Assembly: GCF_018614035.1 (NCBI RefSeq)
Contig: NZ_JAGGPA010000086.1
Location: forward strand, 28,362-92,361
Length of the DNA: 64,000 nucleotides
Direction: 5' to 3'
Origin: Streptomyces sp. ISL-96
GTDB taxonomy: Bacteria; Actinomycetota; Actinomycetes; Streptomycetales; Streptomycetaceae
Under the pieces are notes generated by a model that was not told the DNA's origin, did no database searches, and saw nothing but the letters and a program-made list of their open reading frames with translations. A program made the position numbers and the translations under genes. Positions 25,814 through 34,050 of this stretch are shown piece after piece. The stretch's first letter is position 1, and each line of letters starts with the position of its first letter.

Positions 25814-26422
25814 ATGTTTCGCACAATGTTCAAGTCCAAGATCCACCGTGCCACCGTGACAGAGGCCGACCTTCATTACGTCGGCTCCGTCACCGTCGAC
25901 GCCGCGCTGATGGAGGCGGCCGACCTGCTCCCCGGGGAGCTCGTCCACATCGTCGACATCACCAACGGCGCGCGCCTGGAGACGTACGTCATCGAAGGCG
26001 AGCGCGGCTCGGGTGTCATCGGCATCAACGGGGCCGCCGCTCACCTGGTCCACCCCGGTGACCTGGTCATCCTCATCAGTTACGCCCAGGTCGACGACGC
26101 CGAGGCGCGCGCCCTGGAGCCGCGGATCGTGCATGTCGACGCCGGAAACCGGATCGTCGCGCTCGGCGCCGACCCCTCCGAGCCCGTGCCGGGCAGCGAC
26201 ACCCGCAGGAGCCCTCACGCCCGTGCCGGCGCTCAGAAGCGGCCTCGGTCACGGCTTAGCTCCGGCGGGGCCGGCGCAGCTCGGACTGCGCGCGGCAGCA
26301 GGCGGCCGTACGGGTTCCTGATGTGTGCTCCCGGCGGGCGCGGGCAGCCGCACGGGGAGAAAGTGGGTCTTGAATCCGTCACACAGTCCCGTCACACAGT
26401 GACTCTCGCAGGAGGCCAGTGA
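25814..26422 (+). CDS. panD: Aspartate 1-decarboxylase with an extended C-terminus
   Basis: 202 residues. Residues 1-139 are a standard pyruvoyl-dependent PanD: MFRTMFKSKIHRATVTEADL, then the self-cleavage site HYVG-SVTV (Gly24-Ser25), DLLPGELVHIVDI, GVIGINGAAAHLVHPGDLVI and a tail IVHVDAGNRIVALGADPSEP. It makes beta-alanine from L-aspartate for pantothenate and CoA. Family proteins normally stop about here; this frame continues roughly 60 Arg/Gly-rich residues (AGAQKRPRSRLSSGG), which looks like read-through after a frameshift near the normal stop. The true start is ATG 25814, matching the family N-terminus. Last base overlaps the next start. Confidence 0.9.
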   Translation: MFRTMFKSKIHRATVTEADLHYVGSVTVDAALMEAADLLPGELVHIVDITNGARLETYVIEGERGSGVIGINGAAAHLVHPGDLVILISYAQVDDAEARALEPRIVHVDAGNRIVALGADPSEPVPGSDTRRSPHARAGAQKRPRSRLSSGGAGAARTARGSRRPYGFLMCAPGGRGQPHGEKVGLESVTQSRHTVTLAGGQ

Positions 26423-26700
26423 TGACACAGCCTTACGCCGATCCCGTTACGCCGCCCCCCGCCCCGGGTCCCGGTCCCGGCCCACTGCCCGACCCGGGCC
26501 CCCTGCCCGGCCCCGGCCCCGCTCCCGGTCCGGAGCCCGGTCCCGCCCCCGGCCCGACCCCGACCCCGACCCCGACGCCGCCTCCGGCCCCCGGTCCGGG
26601 TCCGGTTCCGCCCGGTCCGGCGCCCGATCCCATCCCGAAGCCGCCGGGGCCCGATCCCGTACCCGAGCCGGAGCCGCAGCCCGGACCGAGGGGGGTCTGA
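26422..26700 (+). CDS. Proline-glycine repeat protein of unknown function
   Basis: 92 residues. After MTQPYADPVTPPP the protein is almost wholly Pro, Gly and Ala with a few acidic residues, in imperfect PGPGP, PTPTP and PEPEP repeats. A strong AGGAGG lies just before the start (GTG 26419 or ATG 26422), which overlaps the panD stop. It ends at TGA 26698-26700, directly abutting the stop of convergent gnd. It would be an unfolded, rod-like polypeptide. The ribosome site favours a real gene, but the low-complexity DNA could also act as a transcription barrier between panD and gnd. Confidence 0.5.
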   Translation: MTQPYADPVTPPPAPGPGPGPLPDPGPLPGPGPAPGPEPGPAPGPTPTPTPTPPPAPGPGPVPPGPAPDPIPKPPGPDPVPEPEPQPGPRGV

Positions 26701-28143
26701 TCAGCCGGTGCGCACTTCCGACCGGTCACCGCCCCAGAGGGTGTGGAACGAACCCTCGCGGTCGGTGCGCCGGTAGGTGTGCGCGCCGAAGAAGTCGCGC
26801 TGCCCCTGCGTGAGGGCCGCGGGCAGCCGCTCCGCGCGCAGCGCGTCGTAGTACGCGAGCGCCGCCGAGAAGCCCGGCGTCGGCACACCCCGCAACGCGG
26901 CGGCCACCACCACCGCGCGCCAGTCGTCCTGCGCCGCACCGATCTCCTCGGCGAACCCCTTGTCGGAGAGCAGGCTCACCAGCCCGGGTTCGGCGTCGTA
27001 CGCGGCCCTGATCCGGTCGAGGAACGCCGCCCGGATGATGCAGCCCGAGCGCCAGATCGAGGCGACGCCACCGAGGTCGATGTCCCAGTCGTACGTCTCG
27101 CTGCCTGCCCGGATCTGGTGGAAGCCCTGCGTGTACGACACGATCTTGGACGCGTAGAGAGCCTGCTCGACCTGGTCGGCGAAGGCGGCCGCCTCGGCCT
27201 CGCCCAGCGGCGCCGCCGTCGGCCCCGGCAGCCCGCGCGAGGCCCGTCGCAGATCCGTGTGCCCGGACACGGAGCGGGCGAAGACCGCCTCCGCGATGCC
27301 CGAAACCGGCACGCCCAGATCGAGCGCGATCTGAACCGTCCACCGTCCCGTGCCCTTCTGCTCGGCCTCGTCCGCGACGACGTCGACGAAGGGCTTGTCG
27401 GTGGTGTCGTCGATGTGGGCCAGCACCTCGGCGGTGATCTCGATCAGGTACGAGTCGAGCCGGCCGGTGTTCCACGAGCGGAAGGTCCTGGAGATCTGCT
27501 CGGGGCTGTATCCCGCGACGGCCCGCAGCAGGTGGTACGCCTCGGCGATCAGCTGCATGTCGGCGTACTCGATGCCGTTGTGGACCATCTTGACGAAGTG
27601 GCCCGCGCCGTCAGGACCGATGTGGGTGACGCACGGCGTGCCGTCCTTCGCCTTCGCGGCGATCTTCTCCAGCAGTGGGGCGAGTGATCGGTACGACTCG
27701 GCCGAGCCGCCTGGCATGATGCTCGGGCCGTGCAGCGCGCCCTCCTCGCCGCCCGAGATGCCCGTACCGACGAAGTGGATGCCGAACTCCCGCATCTCCT
27801 TCTCCCGGCGCCTGGTGTCCTCGAAGTGCGCGTTGCCGCCGTCGATGATCACGTCACCCGGCTCCAGCAGCGGCGCGAATTCCTGGATCACCGCGTCCGT
27901 CGGGTCGCCCGCCTTCACCATGACGACCAGGCGGCGCGGTCGCTCGAGGGCGGCCACGAAGTCCTCGGCCTTTTCGGCAGGAACAAACGTGCCCTCGTCT
28001 CCGAATTCCTCGACGAGGGCGTGCGTCTTGGCCGCCGTGCGGTTGTGCAGCGCGACGGTGAAGCCATTGCGCGCGAAGTTGCGGGCGAGGTTGCTGCCCA
28101 TTACCGCGAGCCCCGTTACACCGATCTGGGCCTTACCACTCAT
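26701..28143 (-). CDS. gnd: 6-phosphogluconate dehydrogenase, decarboxylating
   Basis: 480 residues, the length of the long (dimeric) family. N-terminal NADP-binding GVTGLAVMGSNLARN with HNRTAAKTH; VIIDGGNAHFEDT; the substrate/catalytic segment GTGISGGEEGALHGPSIMPGG; HFVKMVHNGIEYADMQLIAE; and C-terminal RDFFGAHTYRRTDREGSFHT. Converts 6-phosphogluconate to ribulose 5-phosphate with NADP+ in the pentose phosphate pathway. ATG 28143 follows AGGAG; an in-frame upstream extension exists but is not family-like. Confidence 0.95.
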   Translation of the reverse strand: MSGKAQIGVTGLAVMGSNLARNFARNGFTVALHNRTAAKTHALVEEFGDEGTFVPAEKAEDFVAALERPRRLVVMVKAGDPTDAVIQEFAPLLEPGDVIIDGGNAHFEDTRRREKEMREFGIHFVGTGISGGEEGALHGPSIMPGGSAESYRSLAPLLEKIAAKAKDGTPCVTHIGPDGAGHFVKMVHNGIEYADMQLIAEAYHLLRAVAGYSPEQISRTFRSWNTGRLDSYLIEITAEVLAHIDDTTDKPFVDVVADEAEQKGTGRWTVQIALDLGVPVSGIAEAVFARSVSGHTDLRRASRGLPGPTAAPLGEAEAAAFADQVEQALYASKIVSYTQGFHQIRAGSETYDWDIDLGGVASIWRSGCIIRAAFLDRIRAAYDAEPGLVSLLSDKGFAEEIGAAQDDWRAVVVAAALRGVPTPGFSAALAYYDALRAERLPAALTQGQRDFFGAHTYRRTDREGSFHTLWGGDRSEVRTG

Positions 28144-28372
28144 GCGTGAGCTCCTGGGGGTGTCCGTGTCTGCGTCCGCGTCCGTAGGGATACGTACCAA
28201 CGGACCCGGCTGTTCATCGATCCTCACGCCGCGTGGCCCGCTCCGCATTCCGGCCGGGCCCCGGCCGGACGACATTCGATTGAAGGCAGGTCAATATGCC
28301 GGTGGCAGTGGAGAGTTAGCCGTTTGTGCCCTTGTCATGGCCGGGTGCGAGCCGTATTTTTGCCGATTGCGA

Positions 28373-28385
28373 CGTGTCCGACACG
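28373..28385. promoter_or_regulatory. CGTGTC-C-GACACG palindrome upstream of the Rpf-like gene
   Basis: A perfect 6+1+6 inverted repeat lies 21 bases before the start codon at 28406, between a TATTTT tract and the ribosome site. It may be an operator or a leader hairpin. Confidence 0.35.
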
Positions 28386-28405
28386 TTAGTGGGGGGAACC
28401 GAGCC

Positions 28406-29575
28406 ATGGCCGCATCCGGTCGACACCGCCGATACCAGCCGAGCCGTATCAACCGTGCATCGCTGACCGTCACGGCCGGCGGAGCCGGGATAGCCCTGCC
28501 GCTGGTCGCGTCCGGATCGGCCGACGCCGCGTCGGTGGATGTCTGGGAGAAGGTCGCGGCCTGCGAGTCGACCAACGACTGGAAGATCAATACGGGCAAC
28601 GGCTATTACGGCGGCCTGCAGTTCAAGCAGTCCACCTGGCAGGCGTACGGCGGCACGGCGTACGCCCGGCGCGCCGACCTGGCCACGAAGGACCAGCAGA
28701 TCGCCGTGGCCGAGAAGGTGCTCAACGGACAGGGACCGACTGCCTGGCCGCTGTGTTCCGTACGGGCCGGCCTGACCCGCGGCGGCGACGCGCCGGGCGC
28801 GAGCACCGAGGCCAAGGCCGCCCCCAAGACGGCGACGCAGTCCAAGAAGGCCTCGGCCGGCACCGCCCGGCCCGGCACCAAGGACCCCGGCCCGGAGACA
28901 TACACCGTGGCCAGTGGTGACACCCTCTCCGCCATCGCGGACGCCGAGGACGTGAGAGGCGGTTGGCGGAGCCTGTACACCGCGAACCGCGATGTCGTCG
29001 GCAGCGACCCCGACATCATTCTTCCGGGGCAGCGGCTGTCCCTGGACGGCGACGCGAAGAGACCCGAGCCGGGGACAAAGGAAAAGGAGAAGGCGAAAGC
29101 GGGAACCGGCAAGAAGGCCGGAGCCGACCGCGCCTCCGTCACCAAGCCTGCCAAGAAGGAGACCAGGGCCCCGGCGCTCTCCGCCCCTGTCGAGACCGGC
29201 CCCAGTACGCCCTACCGCGCCGCCGGTTCCTCCTGGGCCAAGGGCTACCACACCGGCGTCGACTTCCCGGTCCCCACCGGCACCGCCGTGAAATCCGTTG
29301 CTCCCGGCCGGGTCGTCTCGGCCGGCTGGGGCGGGGCGTACGGCTACCAGGTCGTCGTACAGCACGTCGACGGCAAGTACAGCCAGTACGCGCACCTGTC
29401 GGCGCTCACCGTCCGCGAGGGCCAGAAAGTAGGGGTAGGCCAGCGCATCGGCCGCTCCGGCTCCACCGGCAACAGCACGGGCCCCCACCTCCACTTCGAG
29501 GTGCGTACCGGGCCCGGCTACGGTTCGGACGTCGATCCGCTGGCCTACCTCAGGGCGGGTGGAGTCACCATCTGA
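28406..29575 (+). CDS. Secreted Rpf-like transglycosylase / LysM / M23 peptidase
   Basis: 389 residues. Signal peptide about 1-45 (AGIALPLVASGSADAAS). Residues 47-120 are a resuscitation-promoting-factor (transglycosylase-like) domain, VWEKVAACESTNDWKIN with the catalytic Glu and YYGGLQFKQSTWQAYGG. Residues about 172-220 form a LysM module (YTVASGDTLSAIAD). A Lys/Glu-rich linker leads to the M23 metallopeptidase domain, HTGVDFPVPTGTAV and TGPHLHFEVRTG. It should bind and cut peptidoglycan during growth or germination. GGGGGG precedes ATG 28406. Its 3' end overlaps the convergent transporter gene by 31 bases. Confidence 0.92.
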   Translation: MAASGRHRRYQPSRINRASLTVTAGGAGIALPLVASGSADAASVDVWEKVAACESTNDWKINTGNGYYGGLQFKQSTWQAYGGTAYARRADLATKDQQIAVAEKVLNGQGPTAWPLCSVRAGLTRGGDAPGASTEAKAAPKTATQSKKASAGTARPGTKDPGPETYTVASGDTLSAIADAEDVRGGWRSLYTANRDVVGSDPDIILPGQRLSLDGDAKRPEPGTKEKEKAKAGTGKKAGADRASVTKPAKKETRAPALSAPVETGPSTPYRAAGSSWAKGYHTGVDFPVPTGTAVKSVAPGRVVSAGWGGAYGYQVVVQHVDGKYSQYAHLSALTVREGQKVGVGQRIGRSGSTGNSTGPHLHFEVRTGPGYGSDVDPLAYLRAGGVTI

Positions 29576-30543
29576 GGCCGAGTCCGGGGCCGCGTCTGCG
29601 GCCCGGCCGGAACAAGTACCCCAGCCAGTGCCTTCGGCGCGGGCGCCACCGGTACGGCGGGCAGCCGTTGCTGCCGCCCGGTGTGCGCCCCGAGCCGCTC
29701 CGTCGTCAGCAGGATCAGCCCGCCCGCCGCGACGACCCCGCAGCCCAGCGCCAGAGCGGTACCCGTCGCGCCGTACCTGAAGTGCTCGCCGAAGAGTGTG
29801 ATGCCCACGGCGGCCGCGACCACCGGATTGACCACGGTGACCGTGGCCAGCGGGGCGGCCAGGCCGGCGCCGCGGTACGCCGCCTGGGAGAGCATCATGC
29901 CCGCGGCCGCCAGCCCCGCGATCGTCAGCAGGCTCGGCAGCTGTCCGGTCGGTCCGCCGAGGCCTCCCCAGGCTTCGGCCGCGGCCGCCCAGTCGACAGC
30001 CACCGTCTTGGTGAACACCGAGGCGATCCCGAACGCGGCGCCCGCCGCCGTCGCCAGCAGGATGCTGCGTACGACGGCGCGGTGCACCCGTTGCGCCACG
30101 AGGAACACCACCGCCACCCCGCCGAACGTCACCAGCGCCACCGCCAGCCGCTCGCCGCCGCCCAGCGACTGTGCGTCGGCCGTGCCCGTCAGCGACAGCA
30201 GACCCGCGAGCCCGGCCGACGCCATGATCGCGCCGCGCCAGGCGGCGGCGCCCGCCCTGCGGCGTACGAACACAGCCGCCATCGGCAGCGCGAACACGAT
30301 GGTCAGCGCGCCCAGCGGCTGGACCAGACTCAGCGGCCCGTACGCCAGAGCCCCGACATGCAGCAGCGCGCCGAACCCGTTGAGCGCCACGGCCGCCCAC
30401 CACGCGCCGTGGCGCAGCGGGGCGTACGGGCGGGCCGGGGTCGTGGACGCGACGTGCTCCTGGACGATGGCCCCGGCCGCATAGGCGACAGCGGAGACCA
30501 GCGCCAGCAGCACGGACATCGCGAGAGCACTCATGCACTCCAC
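29545..30543 (-). CDS. DMT/EamA-type membrane transporter
   Basis: About 332 residues with nine to ten hydrophobic segments, beginning MSVLLALVSAVAYAAGAIVQ. PLGALTIVFALPMAAVF and VTVVNPVVAAAVGITLFGEH are typical of drug/metabolite transporter proteins. A Pro/Arg-rich cytoplasmic tail follows. Substrate unknown. Start is GTG 30543 (behind GAAGAG) or ATG 30534. It lies divergent to the iron-sulfur protein gene; the gap holds CGTACT-N8-AGTACG (30593-30612), a possible operator. Confidence 0.82.
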   Translation of the reverse strand: MECMSALAMSVLLALVSAVAYAAGAIVQEHVASTTPARPYAPLRHGAWWAAVALNGFGALLHVGALAYGPLSLVQPLGALTIVFALPMAAVFVRRRAGAAAWRGAIMASAGLAGLLSLTGTADAQSLGGGERLAVALVTFGGVAVVFLVAQRVHRAVVRSILLATAAGAAFGIASVFTKTVAVDWAAAAEAWGGLGGPTGQLPSLLTIAGLAAAGMMLSQAAYRGAGLAAPLATVTVVNPVVAAAVGITLFGEHFRYGATGTALALGCGVVAAGGLILLTTERLGAHTGRQQRLPAVPVAPAPKALAGVLVPAGPQTRPRTRPQMVTPPALR

Positions 30544-30726
30544 GATGTCTCTTCAAAGCCTTCGCGTCGTCGTCCTTGAGCAGGCATTCGGACGTACTGC
30601 CGACGTAGTACGCAGTAGCCCTGAAGTCCTCCTCCCGGCTGTCTTCCCCCTCCCACGGGTGGACACCGGGACCCTGCCTCTCAGCACAGCGGCGTGTGAA
30701 ACTTGCGCGGGTGAAAGGGCAGGGAC

Positions 30727-31455
30727 ATGGATCTGGAAGAAGCGGCGTCGGTGGGCGGATTTTTCGCGCTGCGCACCCGGACACCCGACGCGGGTGCGGG
30801 TGCCGGTGCTCACGTTCCGCTCGCGCGGATCTACGCGGGTGACCTGGCCCCGCTGACGTTCCGCGTCGACAAGGTCGCGGCGCGGCTCGGCGCTCCCGAG
30901 CGCAGAGTCGCCGCCTCCATCGCGCATCTGGGACTCGTCGCCCGGCTGTGGTCGCTCGCCCTGGGGCCGGCCGCGCTGTACGGCGAGTTCCCCGACCTCC
31001 CGCCGGACGATCTGCGGTGGAACGCCGACCTGACGTCGCCGCACGACCTGTGGCTGGCGGCGCCGCCGAGCCCGCTGCCCGCCACCGCCGACCGCATCCG
31101 CGAGGTGGTTCAGTACGGTCATCTCCTGCCCCTCGCGGACGCGTTCCGCCAGGACGGACGGATCTCACGCCCGCTGCTCTGGGGCAACGCGGGTTCGGCG
31201 CTGGCCGGCGCCGCCCGTGAGCTCCACGCCTGGGCACGGAAGAACGGGCGCCCCGAGGTGGGGGAGCGGGCCCTGGAGCTGGCCGCCGAGCTCTTCCGCC
31301 ACCCGGACCTGCGCGCCACCGGCACGCTGGACGGTGCGGCCTTCCGCCGCCGCAGCTGTTGTCTCTACTACCGTTGCCCGTCCGGTGGCCTGTGCGGCGA
31401 CTGCGTATTCGACCACTCTCCGCAGCGGTCTTCCGCACAGCGCGCATCTGAGTGA
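30727..31455 (+). CDS. (2Fe-2S)-binding protein, FhuF-like C-terminus
   Basis: 242 residues. The diagnostic part is near residues 208-225, RRSCCLYYRCPSGGLCGDC, the four-Cys pattern C-C-x3-x-C-x4-x-C that binds the [2Fe-2S] cluster in FhuF-type ferric-siderophore reductases. The upstream portion (LARIYAGDLAPL, LHAWARKNGR) is typical of actinobacterial members. It probably releases iron from siderophores in the cytoplasm. It ends 33 bases before glgA on the same strand; functional link to glycogen genes is not obvious. Confidence 0.82.
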   Translation: MDLEEAASVGGFFALRTRTPDAGAGAGAHVPLARIYAGDLAPLTFRVDKVAARLGAPERRVAASIAHLGLVARLWSLALGPAALYGEFPDLPPDDLRWNADLTSPHDLWLAAPPSPLPATADRIREVVQYGHLLPLADAFRQDGRISRPLLWGNAGSALAGAARELHAWARKNGRPEVGERALELAAELFRHPDLRATGTLDGAAFRRRSCCLYYRCPSGGLCGDCVFDHSPQRSSAQRASE

Positions 31456-31488
31456 CCATCAAGGGACGGTGACGACGGGAGGGCCGCG

Positions 31489-32655
31489 GTGAAGGTGGGA
31501 CTGCTCACCCGTGAGTATCCACCGGACGTGTACGGCGGCGCCGGGGTCCATGTCGAGTTCCTGGCCCAGGAGTTACGGTCCCTCACCGACCTCGAAGTGC
31601 ATTGCTGGGGCGCCGGTGACACGCTCGAAGGTGTCAAGGGCCACCGCTTCGACGACGTACTGGGACACGCCAACGAAGCCCTGCGCGCCTTCTCCGTCGA
31701 CCTCTCGATGGCCGCCGCACTCGAAGGGTGCGACCTGGTCCACTCCCACACCTGGTACACCAGCCTCGCGGGCCACATCGGGAAGCTGCTGCACGGCATC
31801 CCGCATGTCATGACCGCGCACTCGCTGGAGCCTCTGCGCCCCTGGAAGGCCGAGCAACTGGGCGGCGGCTACGCCCTCTCCAGCTGGGCAGAGCGCACGG
31901 CGATCGAGTCGGCCGACGCCGTCATCGCCGTCTCGCACGGCATGCGCGCCGACATCCTGAGCAGCTATCCGGCCCTCGGCCCCGAGCGGGTGCGCGTCGT
32001 GCACAACGGCATCGACACCTCGCTCTACCGGCCCGATCCGGACACGGAAGTGCTGGAGCGCATCGGCATCGACGAGGAGCGTCCGTACGCCCTCTTCGTC
32101 GGCCGGATCACCCGGCAGAAGGGCGTCCCCCACCTGCTCCGCGCGGCCCGCCGCCTCGACCCGGCCACGCAGCTCGTCCTGTGCGCCGGCGCTCCCGACA
32201 CCCCGGAGATCGAACGGGAGTTCCGCGAGCTCGTCAGCGAGCTGCGCCGCACCCGCGACGGGGTGCACTGGATCGCGCACATGCTGCCCCGCCCGGAGGT
32301 CGTCCAGCTCCTCTCACACGCCGCGGTGTTCGTCTGTCCGTCGGTGTACGAGCCGCTCGGCATCGTCAACCTGGAGGCGATGGCGTGCGCCACGCCCGTC
32401 GTCGCCTCGGCGGTCGGCGGCATCCCCGAGGTCGTCGAGCACGGCGGCACCGGGCTGCTCGTACCGTACGAAGAGAAGGATCCCGAGGCCTTCGAGGAAG
32501 GCCTGGCCAATGCGGTCAACCGGCTGACCGACGACCGGCGCACGGCGACGCGGATGGGCACGGCAGGCCGGGAGCGTGCGGTGCGGGAGTTCGGCTGGGA
32601 CGCCGTGGCCCGTCGCACGGTTCAGGTGTACGAGGAGATTCTGAAGTCCAAGTAG
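31489..32655 (+). CDS. glgA: Glycogen synthase / maltose-1-phosphate synthase (GT4)
   Basis: 388 residues. N-terminal KVGLLTREYPPDVYGGAGVH with the GGAG nucleotide-sugar loop, DLVHSHTWYTS, VVHNGIDTSLYRPD, FVGRITRQKGVPHLL and the E-x7-E signature EPLGIVNLEAMACATPVVAS. This is the actinobacterial GT4 GlgA/GlgM form that uses ADP-glucose. GTG 31489 follows GGGAGGGCC. Codon 29 is the rare leucine codon TTA (31573-31575), whose translation in Streptomyces depends on the bldA tRNA, so expression may be developmentally restricted. glgC follows after 19 bases. Confidence 0.92.
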   Translation: MKVGLLTREYPPDVYGGAGVHVEFLAQELRSLTDLEVHCWGAGDTLEGVKGHRFDDVLGHANEALRAFSVDLSMAAALEGCDLVHSHTWYTSLAGHIGKLLHGIPHVMTAHSLEPLRPWKAEQLGGGYALSSWAERTAIESADAVIAVSHGMRADILSSYPALGPERVRVVHNGIDTSLYRPDPDTEVLERIGIDEERPYALFVGRITRQKGVPHLLRAARRLDPATQLVLCAGAPDTPEIEREFRELVSELRRTRDGVHWIAHMLPRPEVVQLLSHAAVFVCPSVYEPLGIVNLEAMACATPVVASAVGGIPEVVEHGGTGLLVPYEEKDPEAFEEGLANAVNRLTDDRRTATRMGTAGRERAVREFGWDAVARRTVQVYEEILKSK

Positions 32656-32674
32656 CGACGAGCAGGGGGCGCAG

Positions 32675-33892
32675 ATGCGCGGTGGACCTTCGGTGCTCGG
32701 GATCGTACTGGCGGGCGGGGAGGGCAAGCGGCTGATGCCGCTGACCGCCGACCGGGCCAAACCGGCGGTGACGTTCGGCGGCACGTACCGGCTCGTCGAT
32801 TTCGTCCTGTCGAACCTCGTGAACGGCGACATCCTGCGCAACTGCGTGCTGACGCAGTACAAGTCGCACTCGCTGGACCGCCATGTGACGACCACCTGGA
32901 GGATGTCCAGCCTGCTCGGCAATTACGTCACCCCGGTCCCGGCCCAGCAGCGGCTCGGCCCGCGCTGGTACCTGGGGAGCGCCGACGCGATCCTCCAGTC
33001 CCTCAACCTCGTGCACGACGAGCAGCCCGACTACATCGCGGTGTTCGGGGCCGACCACGTCTACCGCATGGATCCCCGGCAGATGCTGCGACGCCACATC
33101 GAGAGCGGCGCGGGCGTCACGGTCGCCGGCATCCGCGTCCCGCGCAGCCAGGCGTCGTCCTTCGGCGTCATCACGCCCGCGTCCGACGGGACGAGGATCG
33201 AGCGGTTCCTGGAGAAGCCCGCGGACCCGCCGGGCCTGCCGGGTGACCCGCGGCGTGTCTTCGCCTCCATGGGCAACTACATGTTCACCGCCAAGGTGCT
33301 CGTCGACGCCCTGCACCGGGACGCCGAGGACGAGCGCTCGGTGCACGACATGGGTGGCTCGATCCTGCCCATGCTCACCGAGAGCGGGGTGGCGCAGGTC
33401 TACGACTTCGACGACAACCATGTGCCGGGGGAGACGGCGCGTGAGCACGGCTACTGGCGCGATGTCGGCACGCTGGACACGTACTACGACGCCCATATGG
33501 ACCTCATCTCCGCGCAGCCGCAGTTCAGCCTGCACAACCGGCGCTGGCCGGTCTACACCCACCCCGGGCAGCTGCCCCCGGCCCGCTTCGTGTCCGGCGG
33601 CATCGCGGGGGAGTCGATCGTGAGCGCGGGGTGCGTGATCCAGGGGCAGGTCACCCGGTCTGTGCTCTCGCCGGGTGTGGTGGTGGAGGAGGGGGCGGTG
33701 GTGCAGGGGTCTGTGCTGCACGACAACGTCCGTATCGGGCGGGGAGCGGTCGTGAGGGGCTCGATACTGGACAAGAACGTCGACGTACCGCCGGGGGCGA
33801 CGATCGGTGTGAACCCGGAGCGTGACGCGCAGCTCTACACGGTCTCCGGGAACGGCGTCATAGCCCTGGGCAAGGGCCAGCCGGTCTCGTAG
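32675..33892 (+). CDS. glgC: Glucose-1-phosphate adenylyltransferase
   Basis: 405 residues. Nucleotidyltransferase motif GIVLAGGEGKRLMPLTADRA near the N-terminus, AKPAVTFGGTYRLVDF, YLGSADAI, FGADHVYRMD, and the C-terminal left-handed beta-helix (GAVVQGSVLHDNVRIGRGAV). Makes ADP-glucose from glucose 1-phosphate and ATP for the neighbouring synthase. Start ATG 32675 follows GCAGGGGGCGC. Same-strand and 19 bases after glgA, an operon for alpha-glucan synthesis. Confidence 0.95.
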   Translation: MRGGPSVLGIVLAGGEGKRLMPLTADRAKPAVTFGGTYRLVDFVLSNLVNGDILRNCVLTQYKSHSLDRHVTTTWRMSSLLGNYVTPVPAQQRLGPRWYLGSADAILQSLNLVHDEQPDYIAVFGADHVYRMDPRQMLRRHIESGAGVTVAGIRVPRSQASSFGVITPASDGTRIERFLEKPADPPGLPGDPRRVFASMGNYMFTAKVLVDALHRDAEDERSVHDMGGSILPMLTESGVAQVYDFDDNHVPGETAREHGYWRDVGTLDTYYDAHMDLISAQPQFSLHNRRWPVYTHPGQLPPARFVSGGIAGESIVSAGCVIQGQVTRSVLSPGVVVEEGAVVQGSVLHDNVRIGRGAVVRGSILDKNVDVPPGATIGVNPERDAQLYTVSGNGVIALGKGQPVS

Positions 33893-33921
33893 CCCGCCGG
33901 CCCCGTCCGGCGATCGGCGGG

Positions 33922-33939
33922 GCGGGGAAAGAGCCCCGC
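33922..33939 (+). terminator. Weak hairpin after glgC
   Basis: GCGGGG and CCCCGC pair around AAAGAG about 30 bases after the glgC stop, with further GC-rich symmetry around it. No T tract follows. Confidence 0.4.
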
Positions 33940-34050
33940 GCAGCGGCCGGGGCCGGTCACTCGTTCAGCGTGGCAAACTTGTGCAGGCGGCCGGCACACG
34001 GTACGTCGGCCAGCGACACGAGCAACAGAGGATCGGCAGCGGCAGTGACG

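Noticed and set aside
26440..26700. The regular CCCGGTCC-type repeats as a CRISPR or tandem-repeat array
   Set aside because: Unit length varies, there are no unique spacers, and the pattern is explained by Pro-Gly codons.
28144..28405. A ydaO-type (c-di-AMP) riboswitch upstream of the Rpf-like gene, as known for rpfA
   Set aside because: The 260-base leader lacks the conserved core blocks I would expect; only GGGGGGAACCGAG near the start codon is vaguely similar and that is the ribosome site.
28316..31462. A 1,048-codon open frame on the minus strand
   Set aside because: It runs antisense through several well-supported genes and has no domain; a by-product of high GC.
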